A stretch of 64,000 bases of DNA from Litomosoides sigmodontis (Eukaryota > Nematoda > Chromadorea > Rhabditida > Onchocercidae). The stretch lies in the NCBI GenBank assembly GCA_963070105.1, contig OY718805.1:2068001-2132000 (forward strand), given 5' to 3'. The translations under genes were made by a program, and so were the position numbers. This document shows positions 1-12,422 of this stretch, in pieces (positions within the stretch are counted from its first letter, which is position 1; each line of letters starts with the position of its first letter). The notes under the pieces were generated by a model. The model worked only from the letters and a program-made list of their open reading frames with translations. It was not told the origin of the DNA and ran no database searches.

Positions 1-262
1 TATTTGGTCTATTCCATAGAACGCTTAGATATATGAAACACAAGCCTTATATTTTTTGGTGAAAACAAATTTAGGCCGTGAATTTTGTACAAATGTTGGT
101 TTAAATAGCAAGCAACTTCTAAATTTTTGATCAAAGTGATTTCCAATTCAAACTTATATTGCATTTTAAATCCTTTTCCATCCTATCAGATACGCTCAAG
201 ACTTATGCAAGTCGAGAAAAATTCTAATTTCAAAAAGCTTTCTGCAAAAATCAATAACTTAC

Positions 263-3200
263 CTTCAATCGTCTAATTTTACTATCTCGATAGAGTTGAG
301 CGGCTCTTTTTCTTTTAATTGTTATCCATACACGATATACTTTATAAGTAAGGAAACCCAAATAAGACAGTACACAAACAGATGCTAGGTAAATGGACGT
401 GTACTGAAATGCATGGATAAATTTCAAAATGAATAATTCCAATAACTGAATAATAAAATGAGCTCTTCGAAATAATCACTTTATAAAAACTTACAGCTAA
501 ACGTGAACCTGATTCAGATGACCATATGCTGAAGAATGGATTCAATAGCTGCATACCGCGCTCGGCTATATCGTAAATTAGCAAACACGTTGAACCAATC
601 AGGACTGATGTTAAGTTTTGCCAATATGAGCTCTGATATTTAATTCAAACTTTGCAGTCAAAATTTAAAATTTTAGATTCCTTGAATCATCGTACCCACA
701 CGTTTCTTCTACCTTTTGTTTGCTCTAATTAATTAGAGAAAAAGACTAAAAAATGGTATGCAAAAAATGAATTTCACTTGATTTCACTGCTACAAGTAAT
801 TAGACAATATCCCTTACTTGCCTTGCAGAATAGGGACATTGCAGTGCTGTAGATTTAAATATAACAATGTCATAAACAACAAATGATAATGGCCATTTCC
901 TTGCAAGATAAAATCCGGAACACACCGTGCAATTTCAAGAAACACAACTTACCAGGTTATTTCTGGATGTGTCATCGATTAGATGTTCACCAGTAAAGAT
1001 GAGCCAAAAGCTAAATAAGATGGCGTAGAAGAGCCCTTGCCTAATGTCACCAATGAGAAGCATAAACGGTGCTCGAAACCATAATGATATCCACTCCAGT
1101 GGAACTGAAAATTCCATAGTTCAAAAAATTTCAATTCAAATTAGGAAAAAGAAACATTATTTTCGAAAACTTTAATATATCATCGTGGACATAGCAACGA
1201 ATCTCAGTAGTTCCAGACAAGCTAAGTGATGATGATATGTACAACAGCAGGTAATGCTTTCGATCTTCAGGATATTCGTTGTCCTATCGCATATCTTTTG
1301 ATGTGAATTTCTATTGCTGGAAGCTTATTATAACTGTTGAGAAAAACTTCAGAAGACATACAATCAAGAATTGCCAAGCTAATTCCTAAAGCCATGATAG
1401 CCTTCTCGAGCAAATAAGAATTTCGATTGAGCGCCACGACACGTTTCCAGTACCAAATGACAGCAACGGTGACGAACGGCGAAACTATCGTCTTCATAAA
1501 TAGCCAAATAGCTGTGAATCCACCATTTTGATGAATAGCCTTCAAGCATTCTTCCTCTTTCCTCATATTATGCGATAAACAAATGAGTGGGCGGCAAATG
1601 AGGACGACCAGTAAGCAAATTACTGATAGGTTTTAAGGGTTAGATAGAAATCGACTGGATCGTTTGGATGGTAGGAAAAAGAGTTTTACTTACTATCACT
1701 CGTAAATCACTGATTCTTCCAATGGCGCAGTTCGGCGCTTTTGGTTTCGCTTGACAAAGAGTTTGATTGACAGGTAAACGAATATTAATCAGATAGAACG
1801 GATATGGATTGGAGCCAAGTTCGAATAAATCCAAAGATGCGCAATTGTAAAGATGTCCTTCAAGTTTCTGAAATTTAAGTTTAATCAGCTAAATGATGAA
1901 TGAGGCTAAGAAATGCTAGATAAATGCTACAGGAAGCAAACGAATGATAGCAATTCAGCAATTGACAGGATCTCAAATTTGAAACTGTGAACCCAGAAAA
2001 TTAGCATGGAAAGTATACGATACCTGCATAAGGCAGTAATTTTGTATTGATCTACAGTAACCTACAGTAGCCCTCATACTGCATCATACAACAGCAGATC
2101 GTTTAATAATCAAAATTTACGGTATCTGGTATATTGCATTCGAGTGTTCTGGTTGTATTTGTGGCGATAAGCTCATGCCATTGATCTGGTGAATCGGTAC
2201 GAGTTTTATAGCCAAGCCTAACTTCAAGTTGCAATACTGCACTTGTTGCTGAAAGTAAGGTGAGGTCTACATATAACTGCTCGATATATACAGGAATGAT
2301 AAGCGTTAAAAGCAAACAAGTGGAAAAGAATAGGGAATTTGAAAAAAAAGAATTTTGAAAAAGAATACGAAACAGTTTACTTTTGCCCTGCCCCTTCATT
2401 TGCTGCCATACTGCATAAGTAAAATGATGAGAGATATTCAGGTTGAGATTTGGTCCAAGAAGCTTTTATTATCAATTGCACATTGACGTACAAACGATGA
2501 ATTGAAGAATACCGCTCGAGTAAAAAGTAATGAAGTGAAGAATACAAAAACAAAGAACGAGGAAAGTGGGAATAATTTACGAGTTAGAAAAAGAAAACCA
2601 TTACCAAATGTAAATTTCGGATCGTATTCAATGTCTACTTCAAGTAAACCGAGCAAGAATTGAAACCATGCCGAATATTCCAAGCTAATGCCATCACGTT
2701 GATGTGGCATTTGCGCCACAAACACAATATCACGCATATCGTGATACTGCGGCACGTAATAATCCAAATCATGAATTGGATCGCAATTCTAAATTTGAGG
2801 CAAACAATAGAAAACCGTACCATCGATATGAACTTTTCCTTTTCTGTTCATTTTTTCATCACTTTGTATCTGTTGAGAAAAATAAGTTAATCTGCTTCTC
2901 TGAATGTATGACACTTTTTGAAACCAAAATTACAAATTTAATTCAAAATTTTTACTCACTGCTCCATTGCTACAGAAAGAAATAATGGACAGCTTGCTGC
3001 AACTAACCGATGGTCTTAGATGAAACCATCTACTAGGATTCCTTCCACCCTCAGTATCTCTACATTTCACCATAATGAATTCCATTGAACTGGACGGCTG
3101 AGGAGCTGGAAAGTTTTGCAAATTAAGAAATTATCACTCTAATTGTTTTCACTAGCAATTATCATTTAATTATGATTTCTTCCTAAACTACCACAATATT

Positions 3201-3456
3201 CGAAATGAAAACTGAGAAAACACTTATTGCACTACTGCAACTGAAAACTTATAAGGTAATTAATAAATTTCCAAATAACATAAATTTGAAAATTTTTATT
3301 CCCCTAATTATAATTAATTTTTTTTTAAAAAAAAAACAAGAAAAACCTACAGCATATAGCGCCGACCACAAAAAATATGATAAGTGCAGCAAATAATGAC
3401 AATAAAATATAGCATAATTTCCGATTACTCAAATTTTCAATCACTGCTCCGGTCAT
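263..3456 (-). CDS. mig-14: Wntless/MIG-14 Wnt-sorting receptor (3' end off the window)
   Basis: Multi-pass membrane protein that carries Wnt ligands from Golgi to plasma membrane and is recycled by retromer (family knowledge). Coding exons on the minus strand: 3351-3456, 3008-3105, 2605-2788, 2121-2248, 1694-1867, 1362-1539, 953-1104, 495-632, 263-403. They sum to 1299 nt, 433 in-frame codons, with every splice phase matching. Recognition rests on co-linear similarity to Wntless: N-terminus [15 protein letters not shown] followed by a membrane helix (about 14-35), a lumenal domain with [19 protein letters not shown] and INIRLPVN, then the diagnostic IHQNGGFT (about 231-238), [23 protein letters not shown] (about 307), FTGEH, and AERGMQL..PFFSIW (about 363). 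Human Wntless is about 540 residues, so roughly 100 C-terminal residues should lie left of position 1; bases 1-262 look like intron. The exon 1362-1539 acceptor (TTGAAG) is weak but is the one the phase requires. Confidence 0.93.
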
Positions 3457-3467
3457 TGCAAGTATGT

Positions 3468-3480
3468 ACTGAAATTAAAA
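3468..3480 (-). other. Candidate spliced-leader trans-splice acceptor of the mig-14 gene
   Basis: On the minus strand TTTTAATTTCAG ends at 3469 and the start codon follows 12 nt later (3456-3454). No coding frame lies directly upstream, so an SL trans-splice acceptor is the simplest reading. A cis-spliced 5' UTR intron is the alternative. Confidence 0.45.
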
Positions 3481-4883
3481 ATTTCGTTTCATACAAAATG
3501 TAATCGGGGAGGGGGAATGGTTATACTACAGAGGTTACGGTATGATCAATAACGATGGAGGAAAGTTGTACAGTTTTATGAGTGCTACGAAACGATCAAA
3601 TTAAGTGATGCAATATGTGAAATTACTTCGAATGATATTTTGAACACATACAAGCAAACTATCATTAATCATCCAATTCAACGATTGATTTTTTTTGCTA
3701 TTAAATTTTTTTCAATTTTCATTTTTACATGAAAATTTCACCATTTCTCGTTTACGCTTTCTTCCTTCAACTCTTTCATTCTTTTGCAATAAATGTCCAT
3801 TTGAAAATCGATTATGAAATTATTTTTATCATTTGATGATAAATTAACCAATTAATCAACTGAGTAACATAATGGTTAAATTAAAATTTTTGTTCGCTTT
3901 CATTTTTTTCAACAAAAGAAGGGCATTGCGTGATGTGTGGCAGAAAGTTACACACACACACACGCATACACACACACACACACATTAAATCAAACGCTAT
4001 AGAATCAATTCATAAATTGTTCATTTTCTTCCTTTCATTTTGCCGAGCAATAAACAAAAAAAATCAATAAACAATTACATAATTATACAATATTTCTCTG
4101 GTATAGCATTTAATTAGTGAAATAATTTCTAGAAAATATTTTCCGGATAAGCAATACCTTCCCGCCACATCAACAGTAAACATTCCGGAAAATGCAAAAA
4201 TAAAAAAAGTCTTAGAAAAAATCAAATAGTTCTCAAAAGAGAGAAATACTTTTCCTCCTTCCCTTCTTCTTCCTCATTTTTATTGCTCTCTGAAATTACT
4301 ATCAATAAAAGTTATAAATGAGTGGATTGAATTGATCGAAATTTTGAAATATACGACATTTCACTGAAATAATTGATCGAAAAAAACAAGCAAACAAAGA
4401 GAGGAAGAGGACAGAGGGAGCAAAGAGTGAAATTTTACAAAATGCGCTAACGTCATCCACTCTTTGCGCAAATGTATCACAGTGGAATAATCTGTGGAAC
4501 ATGCCTATTTATGCTTGAGCAAACGAATGCTAATGAGAAATATCTCGGGAAAGCTGGGACGAAATCCTGCTGAAGGTGTGTGAATTAGTAAAAAAGAAAT
4601 TCTTTTTGCGCTGTCCTTTTAAGCGTTTTTTTTTCAAATTAAATCTAAAAATGATAGCTTATAAACAAATAGCTTACTGTAGCTTACTTACTGTAGGTAA
4701 CAGACAAATAGCTTACTGTCTATTTGAAACTGTTATCATTTACCTCAACTAAATGATATTAAGAAGGAATACAAATAAGCGACGATAGTGCAGTACGGTT
4801 GAAAGGAAATTTCAAATTTTTATCACTTTTAAACTGATTGTACTTTATTCGAACTCAAAAATGCCTGTTGAAATTGCTCTTTT

Positions 4884-4922
<39 letters not shown>

Positions 4923-6387
4923 AAAAGCAAAGAAAAGCAAACGATTGGAAGAGATGAAATGAAATGACTTATTCCCATCGAAAATTGATATTAATTACTG
5001 CTAAATTATGATTTCTGATAAAATATGGAAAGTTGGTGGGCGGTGAGGAATAGGAAGGCTCGAAAGAACGTCGGTGAAACAATTCATGCAAATCTCTTCG
5101 TTTAAATGATTATGTCAATGATTTTTCATGCACTATTTTTGAGATGAATTCACTCGCAACCTTATGAATCTTTTTTTTCTCTCATTAATAAGTTATTCAG
5201 GCATTGCTTTTAAATTCCATCACTTCTCTGAACAAAAAACACAGCACTCTCTCTCTCTCTCTCTCTCTCTGAAAGAGAGAGGGAGAGAAAGGAAAAAAAA
5301 CCACACTGATAGTTGTGGGGGCAAAATTAACTGATAAAGAATTTATGCTATCTATTTTGACGGATTGCTTGGAAAGTTACAATTGTCATTTACATAGAGA
5401 AAGAAATTTTTTATTTCAAAGAAAATCGAATTGCATTCTACGATTGCCTTCCATTTTTTTTTCGTTTACTTCGAAAAATAAAAAGAGCAGAAAAAAGAAG
5501 AGGAAGAAAGCGACGAAAAAAAATGAACGTTTTGGTTTTGTTTGCCAAAATGATTTATTTCTTTCAATAAGAAAAAAAAGAGGAACAAAAAACGAAATTT
5601 TTTCAATAACTCTAAATTACAATAATAATTTTTCTATTGTGAGAGTTTTTTCCGGAAAAAAAATGAGAAAGCAAAAAAAAATTCGTTTTTTTTCGAACGA
5701 AATGAAAACAAGCTATTTGATTAATTATTAATTACATTTGTTGATTGATAGAAAAAAAAGGCAAAAGTGAGAAGATTATATATTTTAAATTTTGATCAAT
5801 TACATCGTCTAACTGAATTGGTGAAATTCAGCAAAATTAGCAGTGCGAAATTCGCTCAAGAAATCCGAATTGAATGTTTAATGTCAAGAGAATTCTAATT
5901 TCTTATTCGTAGATTTTCGGTGGTAAAAGAAAAATTTTGAAATTCCAAAATTAAATCGCATCATTTGAGCTTGTTCGATAGTTGAACCATAGCGACGAGT
6001 GAATTTCTCACTTTCATCTATCACACAAAATTAGATTCTAAAATAGCAACCACAAATGTTAAAAGTGATCAAATAATGTCAATGCATACACATCGATCAG
6101 ATCGATCCATTTTGTTCATTGTGAAGATAATTGATTGATTGTTAAATTAGCAACAGCTGCGAATTAACACTTACAAAATATCATCAAAAAGCATCGACGA
6201 ACGAGGAGGAATGAAAGTTGAAATGAAGCGTATGAATGAATGACAGATGATGGAAATGGAAATGGAAATGGAAATGGTAATGAATTGAGATGGCTGTATT
6301 CGTTGGTCAACTAGGAAGAGGGAATGAGATGGTCGGAGAGGAGGAAGATGAGAAAGCGTCTACTCTAATCTATCTAGTCTAATCTAG
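3481..6387. other. Intergenic DNA with simple repeats; no confident gene
   Basis: AT-rich sequence upstream of mig-14. It holds an interrupted CA tract (3950-3984), a 30-nt CT tract (4889-4918), a CT tract followed by a GA-rich tract that could pair with it (5246-5290), and four GGAAAT units (about 6250-6275). A lysine-rich 138-codon open frame at 5315-5731 lies in A-rich DNA and looks accidental. Upstream exons of the 6388-6523 candidate may lie here, but none could be placed. Confidence 0.5.
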
Positions 6388-6523
6388 CTCGCAAACCGCA
6401 ACTACGGTTATCAATGGACGAGTGCGTAAGCATATTTTGACAGATTACAATGATGTCACTGCTGTTGTTTACTTTGGCGATGAGTTTGCAACGGTTGAAA
6501 TGATTGATTTGACCGTTAAATGA
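6388..6523 (+). CDS. Candidate 3'-terminal exon of an unrecognised gene
   Basis: After the acceptor-like TAATCTAG at 6387 a frame with protein-like composition runs 44 residues to TGA at 6521-6523 (phase-2 entry). It includes VINGRVRKHILTDYNDV and a hydrophobic/acidic stretch VVYFGDEFATVEMIDL. GC content is visibly above the surrounding DNA. A downstream AATAAA at 6836-6841 would make the CAA array 3' UTR. I do not recognise the family and found no upstream exon, so this could be a chance open frame. The minus-strand reading of the same bases is less protein-like. Confidence 0.35.
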
Positions 6524-6567
6524 GTGGCAACAAAGAACGAATGCAAAGGAAATATTCAAGGAATAAC

Positions 6568-6841
<274 letters not shown>

Positions 6842-6911
6842 CGGTAACAACAGCAAATGTATTATTACTGTCTTTAGGAACTGTCACAATTTTATAAGTA
6901 ACCATAAGGTA

Positions 6912-7416
6912 TCAATGATCAGTGCTGGTAAAAAGGAATCGTCCAGCGATCATATGAATTAATTCACTAATTATATAGAAGAGTAGTGGAGAAATGGATG
7001 ATGAAAGTGTGAATGAAGCGTCTGTGTTCGTCCACATCCGAGGCGATTCATAGATTAACCTAGAAGAGTGACCAATGAATACAGAAGGCTTCCTCTCATT
7101 CAGGGCTACTCCTTCTAATGTGTAAAACACTGGCGCGTAAAACAACTGAGCTTTGACCTTTTGATGCAACTGCACTGACCCTTTCTTGATCGTTTCACAC
7201 GTTTTAGCTATTTTGTACATTACGAAGAAAATGTAAAATTTCGTCTTCTTCGCTTATTCTCTTGAGCTGAACCGATGGATGCACTGCTTGCTGCCAGAGT
7301 CCACTAGCAGTGAAAAATTTGGAGAATTCTAACTCAATTCGGACATAAACGTCGAACAGATGATAATGACACCAATGATAAACGGATAAGTTGCTTATCA
7401 CCTTATCATCGTCCAT
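6912..7416 (-). CDS. Candidate two-exon gene, or frameshifted ORF pair; unrecognised
   Basis: Two protein-like minus-strand frames overlap. The first starts with ATG at 7416 (MDDDKVISNLSVYHWCHYH; later FDVYVRIELEFSKFF, RISEEDEILHFLRN) and stops at 7204. The second runs to TGA at 6912 (KAQLFYAPVFYTLEGVAL, KPSVFIGHSSRLIYESPRMW). A 49-nt intron with donor GTACAA (7218) and acceptor GTGCAG (ending 7170) joins exon 7219-7416 to exon 6912-7169 in phase 0 and gives 151 residues. The donor is weak, so a frameshift or a decayed gene is possible. GC is well above the flanks. I do not recognise a domain. It would be convergent with the 6388-6523 candidate. Confidence 0.38.
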
Positions 7417-7419
7417 CAC

Positions 7420-10400
7420 ACCCTTTCCTCTTCTTCCATTTGCATTTTGGGAGGATACAGGTGCTTACACCCTGCACCTCTGAGTTTCACACTGCAAATG
7501 GTCACAACAAGCAAACAGTGTACAATGAATAGGTAGATTGTTAAGATTGCTTGTCACGATTGACCATTACAAAAGACTGATAGAAATGACCATTATTGAT
7601 CGATCACGGTAGATTATTAAATGCAACTGGTGATAGCTATTAGCATTACGAACGATTAGTATTACCAATAATTACTACAAATTTTTATCTAAAGAAATAA
7701 TCATCGATACAGAACTTTTTATCAGTGATTATAAAGCAACGAATTTGCAATTTCGTTCACACACAGTACCATTTCAATGAATATATGAATTGTAAATAAG
7801 AACTGAATAACTTAATGAACGCAAACAGAAGGAGAACAGTGAGGAAGAATTATGGGAAATAACGCAAATAAATTGCAAAATTAATTAAATTAAACAAGCA
7901 GCAATTGGATAACTTAGACTCAGCTCGACCAAGCTCATTGCCTTTTACCGAAGAAGGAAGCAAGACATTTCTCCATTTCAGAATAAATAAAAATTTTGTT
8001 AGAATTAATGTCAAATCAAAATAAATCAATAAATTATCATTCAAGTAATTTAATGTAATGGTAAACAATCAGTGAATTATGACTGGCAGTGAATTGTCAA
8101 ACAAACAAGTAATTTAGTGTAATCGTAAATTATCAGCAAATTATCATACAAGCAGTTTACTGCAATCATAAATTGCAATTCACTTATTTCATTTACTGCA
8201 AGAGAAATTTTTTTTCATTTCAGCAAGAAATCAATGACACAACAAATCAGATGAGTTCCTTTACGGATGACTCAACCCTGGCCGTTTTCATTTTTCCTGC
8301 AAACTCTCTTCTCTTCCGCACTTCTCAATTTAGAAGACAGAAAGACAAAAATATGAGAAATTGATAAATTTTTTGCCAATTAACCAAACAACAGCACTGA
8401 TAATTATCAATAATTTGAACACTAAACGATTGATTGGTGGTGTGAATTGCAATTCTCCTCTTTTTCTTTTCTATAATTAATGTGAATGAGTGCTAATTAC
8501 TCAGGAAAAAAGCATTAATTAAAAACTAAACTATTTGCGTAGCAATTAGTATCGATAGAGATTTATTAATAAATTACAATCTGTTAAAAATTAAATAATT
8601 GAAAAAAATGGAATGCAAATTATGAAGTGAAAAAATTAAAATGCCTCCTCCTCCTCCTCCTCCACTACCACCACCCTATTGTTTTCCATTTTTGGAGCTA
8701 AGTAAATATGGCGGAAAGAAAAAAGGAAGAGAAATTAGAGGTAAACTAACAGGCAAATTTGAACGATAACGTTGACAACGTCAACGTCAACGACCTCGGC
8801 AACAATAGGAAGCGATGAGAGACGATGGTTTATTTGGGTTGAGATGGCGGGAGGGAAGGAGCCATAAAATTGGTAATAATTTTAGTCCTTTCCTCCTCCT
8901 CCTCTTCCTCTTCCTCCTCCGCCTCCTCAATCCCTTTCACCGATCAATTCTCTCTCTTCTAACAACACTTTTTTTTTTCAATTCTAACCCTTTCCCTCCC
9001 TCTCTACTATTCCACTCAACCAATGAATTTTTATGGGTTAATTTCGTTTCATTGAAATTTCCTTTTTTTTTTTTCGTTAAATTTAAACCATAAAACTTAT
9101 GTTTATTATAATTTTTAATTCATTTGAGATTACATCTTTTCCTTTTTCTTTCTTTCTCTCACTCTTTTTCACCTCAAATTTTCCTAATGAAGTATTTTAC
9201 GAAAAATCTTCAATAACTTGCGAATTTTATTTGCTCTATTTTTACGTGTAAGGGAGGATTTTAGAGATAAATTACAAAAATTTTTGCTGAAATTTTCCAC
9301 CTGAAAAAGAAAATTAATTAAAATTTTGATGAATTTTATTTGTGTACTTTTTTGTTACGTTTGTAATTTTCACGTCATAAATTAGCAATCAATTGAATTT
9401 ATGTGCTTCTTCCTTCATTATTACTAATTAATTAGACGTACCGCTACAATTTTCCGATCGTTCATTTTTTTTTACTGTTTCACAATTTTTAATTTTTACC
9501 ACAAAATGTACAGATAACGAGATTTTTTTGTCACAAAATTTAAATCGATCTGATATTAGAGTTAACTAAAATTTGCTAAGATAATTGATTGAGTGAAAAT
9601 TCACTTATTGAAATAGAAAACAACGAGTGGTTGAATGAAAAATTTTATTCAGAAAAATTTTTAATTTAAAATTATTTTATAGCACACATGTCTGTGGCTT
9701 TGTCTGTCTATCTTTCTTGCTAAATTATTCGAGCACGTTCAGCAATGTTCAATTCACTTGCTCTTTGGCGTGAATACAAATTAATGAAAAGTTTTCCAAT
9801 TTTTAAATTCATTCGAAGGGATCATTTTCAATTCTTTTTCATTTGAATACATGCAGGTAGATGGAAATACATGCATGAATACATGAAATAATTGTTCCAT
9901 TCACAATGCTCAAAAATTTAGTGCAACAAACCATTAATCCTACTTTTTTTTTTTTTTTAATAAACTAAAAATTTCAAAAATCGTCCTGTAACAACACTCC
10001 TTCAATCATCATTAAATTTTGTTTAAAATATTTTTTTCAAAAATTGCTCCTTTTCATTAGCATTAATTTCGATTATTTCTTATTAAAAAATATTGACACA
10101 AATTTAAATGCATACATGAAATTATCAGCGATATAAAATAGCAAAAATAGCCGACAAATAATTTGCTTACCGATGGAAAATTAACTTAATTAATTTGAAA
10201 ACGATTTTCATTATTGATTAATTTTAATTACAATGTGTGCATTGATTTAAAGATTAATTTAGTGTTTGATAAATGAAAATTTAAACGTGCAATTTTTCGT
10301 TGCAAATGTTAAGCGTTCAGTTCTACTTCAAATTACTTTTAAATTACAATGAAATTTGCAGCAGGAAATCCTCGCATAAACCATCTTTCATTTCCTTTCT

Positions 10401-11085
10401 TTTTGCTTTTTTCATAACTAACTGATCCTAAGCTGTGAAATATCGGCGTTGTTAGCTCAGTGACAGATAGCTTTCATGAAATACCACTTAAACATATCGT
10501 TTCGCTCACTCTCCCTCTCTCCCTCTCTCTCCCTCTCTTTCTCTCTGTGTATGTGGGTAATACTTCAATGATATTGGAAAATTTACTAGTAAACTAATAT
10601 TTGTTAGTGAAATAATACAATGATCGAGTATTTTTAAACTACACTCAATGAAATAAACCGGTATTGTCGAAATGGTTTTTTTCATTATAATTGCATCAAT
10701 TTTGCATTTTTCTTTTTTTAATTATATCTCTTGTTTAATTCCCAAACAAAATTTAATATTTAAAATTATCTGATAAATAAAAAATTTAAATATCAGCAAA
10801 ATCATGAATTACAACATAGTAAAATCATCATCATCATCCTCACTCTCCTCCTCCTCCTCCTCCTCACCATCCTCCTCCTCCTCCTCATCATCATCATCAT
10901 CATCCTCCTCCTCCTCCTCCTCATCATCATCATCATCATCATCCTCCTCATCATCCTCCTCATCATCCTCATCATCATCCTCATCATCATCCTCATCATC
11001 ATCATCATCCTCATCATCATCATCATCCTCATCATCATCATCATCCTCATCATCATCATCCTCATCATCATCATCATCATCATCC

Positions 11086-11143
<58 letters not shown>

Positions 11144-11318
11144 CATCATCATCATCATCATCATCATCCTCATCAATGCTATAATCATCTTCTATAGCGC
11201 TCTTTTATTAGCACTGTTGCCAGTAATTGTAGATGTAATCGACAGCTAAGTTCTAAACAATCCATCTCATTTCAATCCCTTTCATTTGCGCCTTCTCAAA
11301 TTTCACCACTTTTAATCG
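7420..11318. other. Intergenic AT-rich DNA
   Basis: No gene recognised. It contains a CTC/CCA run near 8644-8676, an ACGTTGAC-AAC-GTCAACGT inverted repeat (8769-8787), pyrimidine-rich patches near 8890-9000 and 10509-10547, and the large TCA/TCC array listed separately. The 92-codon open frame at 8815-9093 runs through poly-pyrimidine DNA and is not supported. Confidence 0.5.
10825..11175. repeat. Imperfect (TCA)n/(TCC)n trinucleotide array, about 350 bp
   Basis: About 117 units of TCA interspersed with TCC in blocks. Three-base periodicity is kept throughout, so one frame reads only serine and the minus strand gives Met/Arg. TCC units are dense at the 5' end and become isolated, roughly evenly spaced interruptions further on, ending in nearly pure TCA. 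No splice context suggests it is coding. Confidence 0.95.
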
Positions 11319-12336
11319 ATGAATAGGAAAGTAGTTCTTTTGTGGTGCTTATTATTATGCACAGTGATACGTTTACCTGAGCCAGTTTGTCATTTAAGTG
11401 ATAAATTCAATTCTCTTTCCCTTCCCACTTTTCATCGCAGCACGACATCGATCCGTTACTCCTCCGCTGTAGCGTTTTTTCTCTCTCTCTCTCTCTCTCT
11501 CTTTTCACCTACATGAAATATATTTGTCACCTCTCACAACAAAATTTCTAAAACGTAAACGTCGAAATGCAAAATTTAACTATTTCCTATGATTGTCTCC
11601 TACAACATCAAACTATGCGGTAGTTCTTCATGTGCAATTTGTGAAATAAAAAAAAAGAGTTTTTTTTTTGTTTGTTTAAAAATTAAATAGGAAATAATTT
11701 TTTTATTCCTACCTTTTTTTTGCGTAAAATGCACGTGTGCTGTTGCATCATCCATTCCAGTACAGCCTTGCCCTGTATAAATAATAGCTATGGACAGTGG
11801 ACTGATGATATTTCGTAAGCAAATATTTCCATTTCAATTATGTTTGTGTAAACAAATACCTTTTTTGTGCTGACAATTTCAATTCAAAAGCACTCACTCA
11901 TTTCTAACTACCAAAATGTTTGAATAAATCTTTCAATGCTAACTCTTACATAGGTTTATTTGATTTCAATACACTTCGATACTTCCTTCCTCCAAAACGA
12001 TAACAAAAATTTGTTAAAATAATCTAAATAATTAATACATTTTGTTAAATTACTAATACCTTCTCATTCTCCCTCTCACCCTCCCCTCCTTTCCTCTTTC
12101 TCTCTCTCTCTCCCTTTCTGTCTATCTTTCTCCCTATTCTTTTCTCATTCAAGTCTTTCCACCTCATTTATCCACTCGTATAAGTTTTGTCCTTCTTTTT
12201 TTTCCTCCAGAAGGTTCTATAAATACTCATTTATGAATTGAAAGGGCAAAAGAAAAATCTCTCCGTTATTTTTAAAATTAGAATTGAATGAATAAAAAAA
12301 CAGACATGCTCTTAAAACTATCGCTAACCCATTTAG

Positions 12337-12422
<86 letters not shown>

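Noticed and set aside
5315..5731. 138-codon Lys/Asn/Phe-rich open frame
   Set aside because: Low-complexity A- and T-rich DNA, no ATG at the start, no domain; expected by chance in this composition.
10450..10475. tRNA box-A-like TTAGCTCAGTGACAGAT
   Set aside because: No box B (GGTTCGA-type) within tRNA distance and no cloverleaf.
10802..11188. Poly-Ser and Met/Arg frames of 126-128 codons
   Set aside because: Simple-repeat translations of the TCA/TCC array without flanking gene structure.
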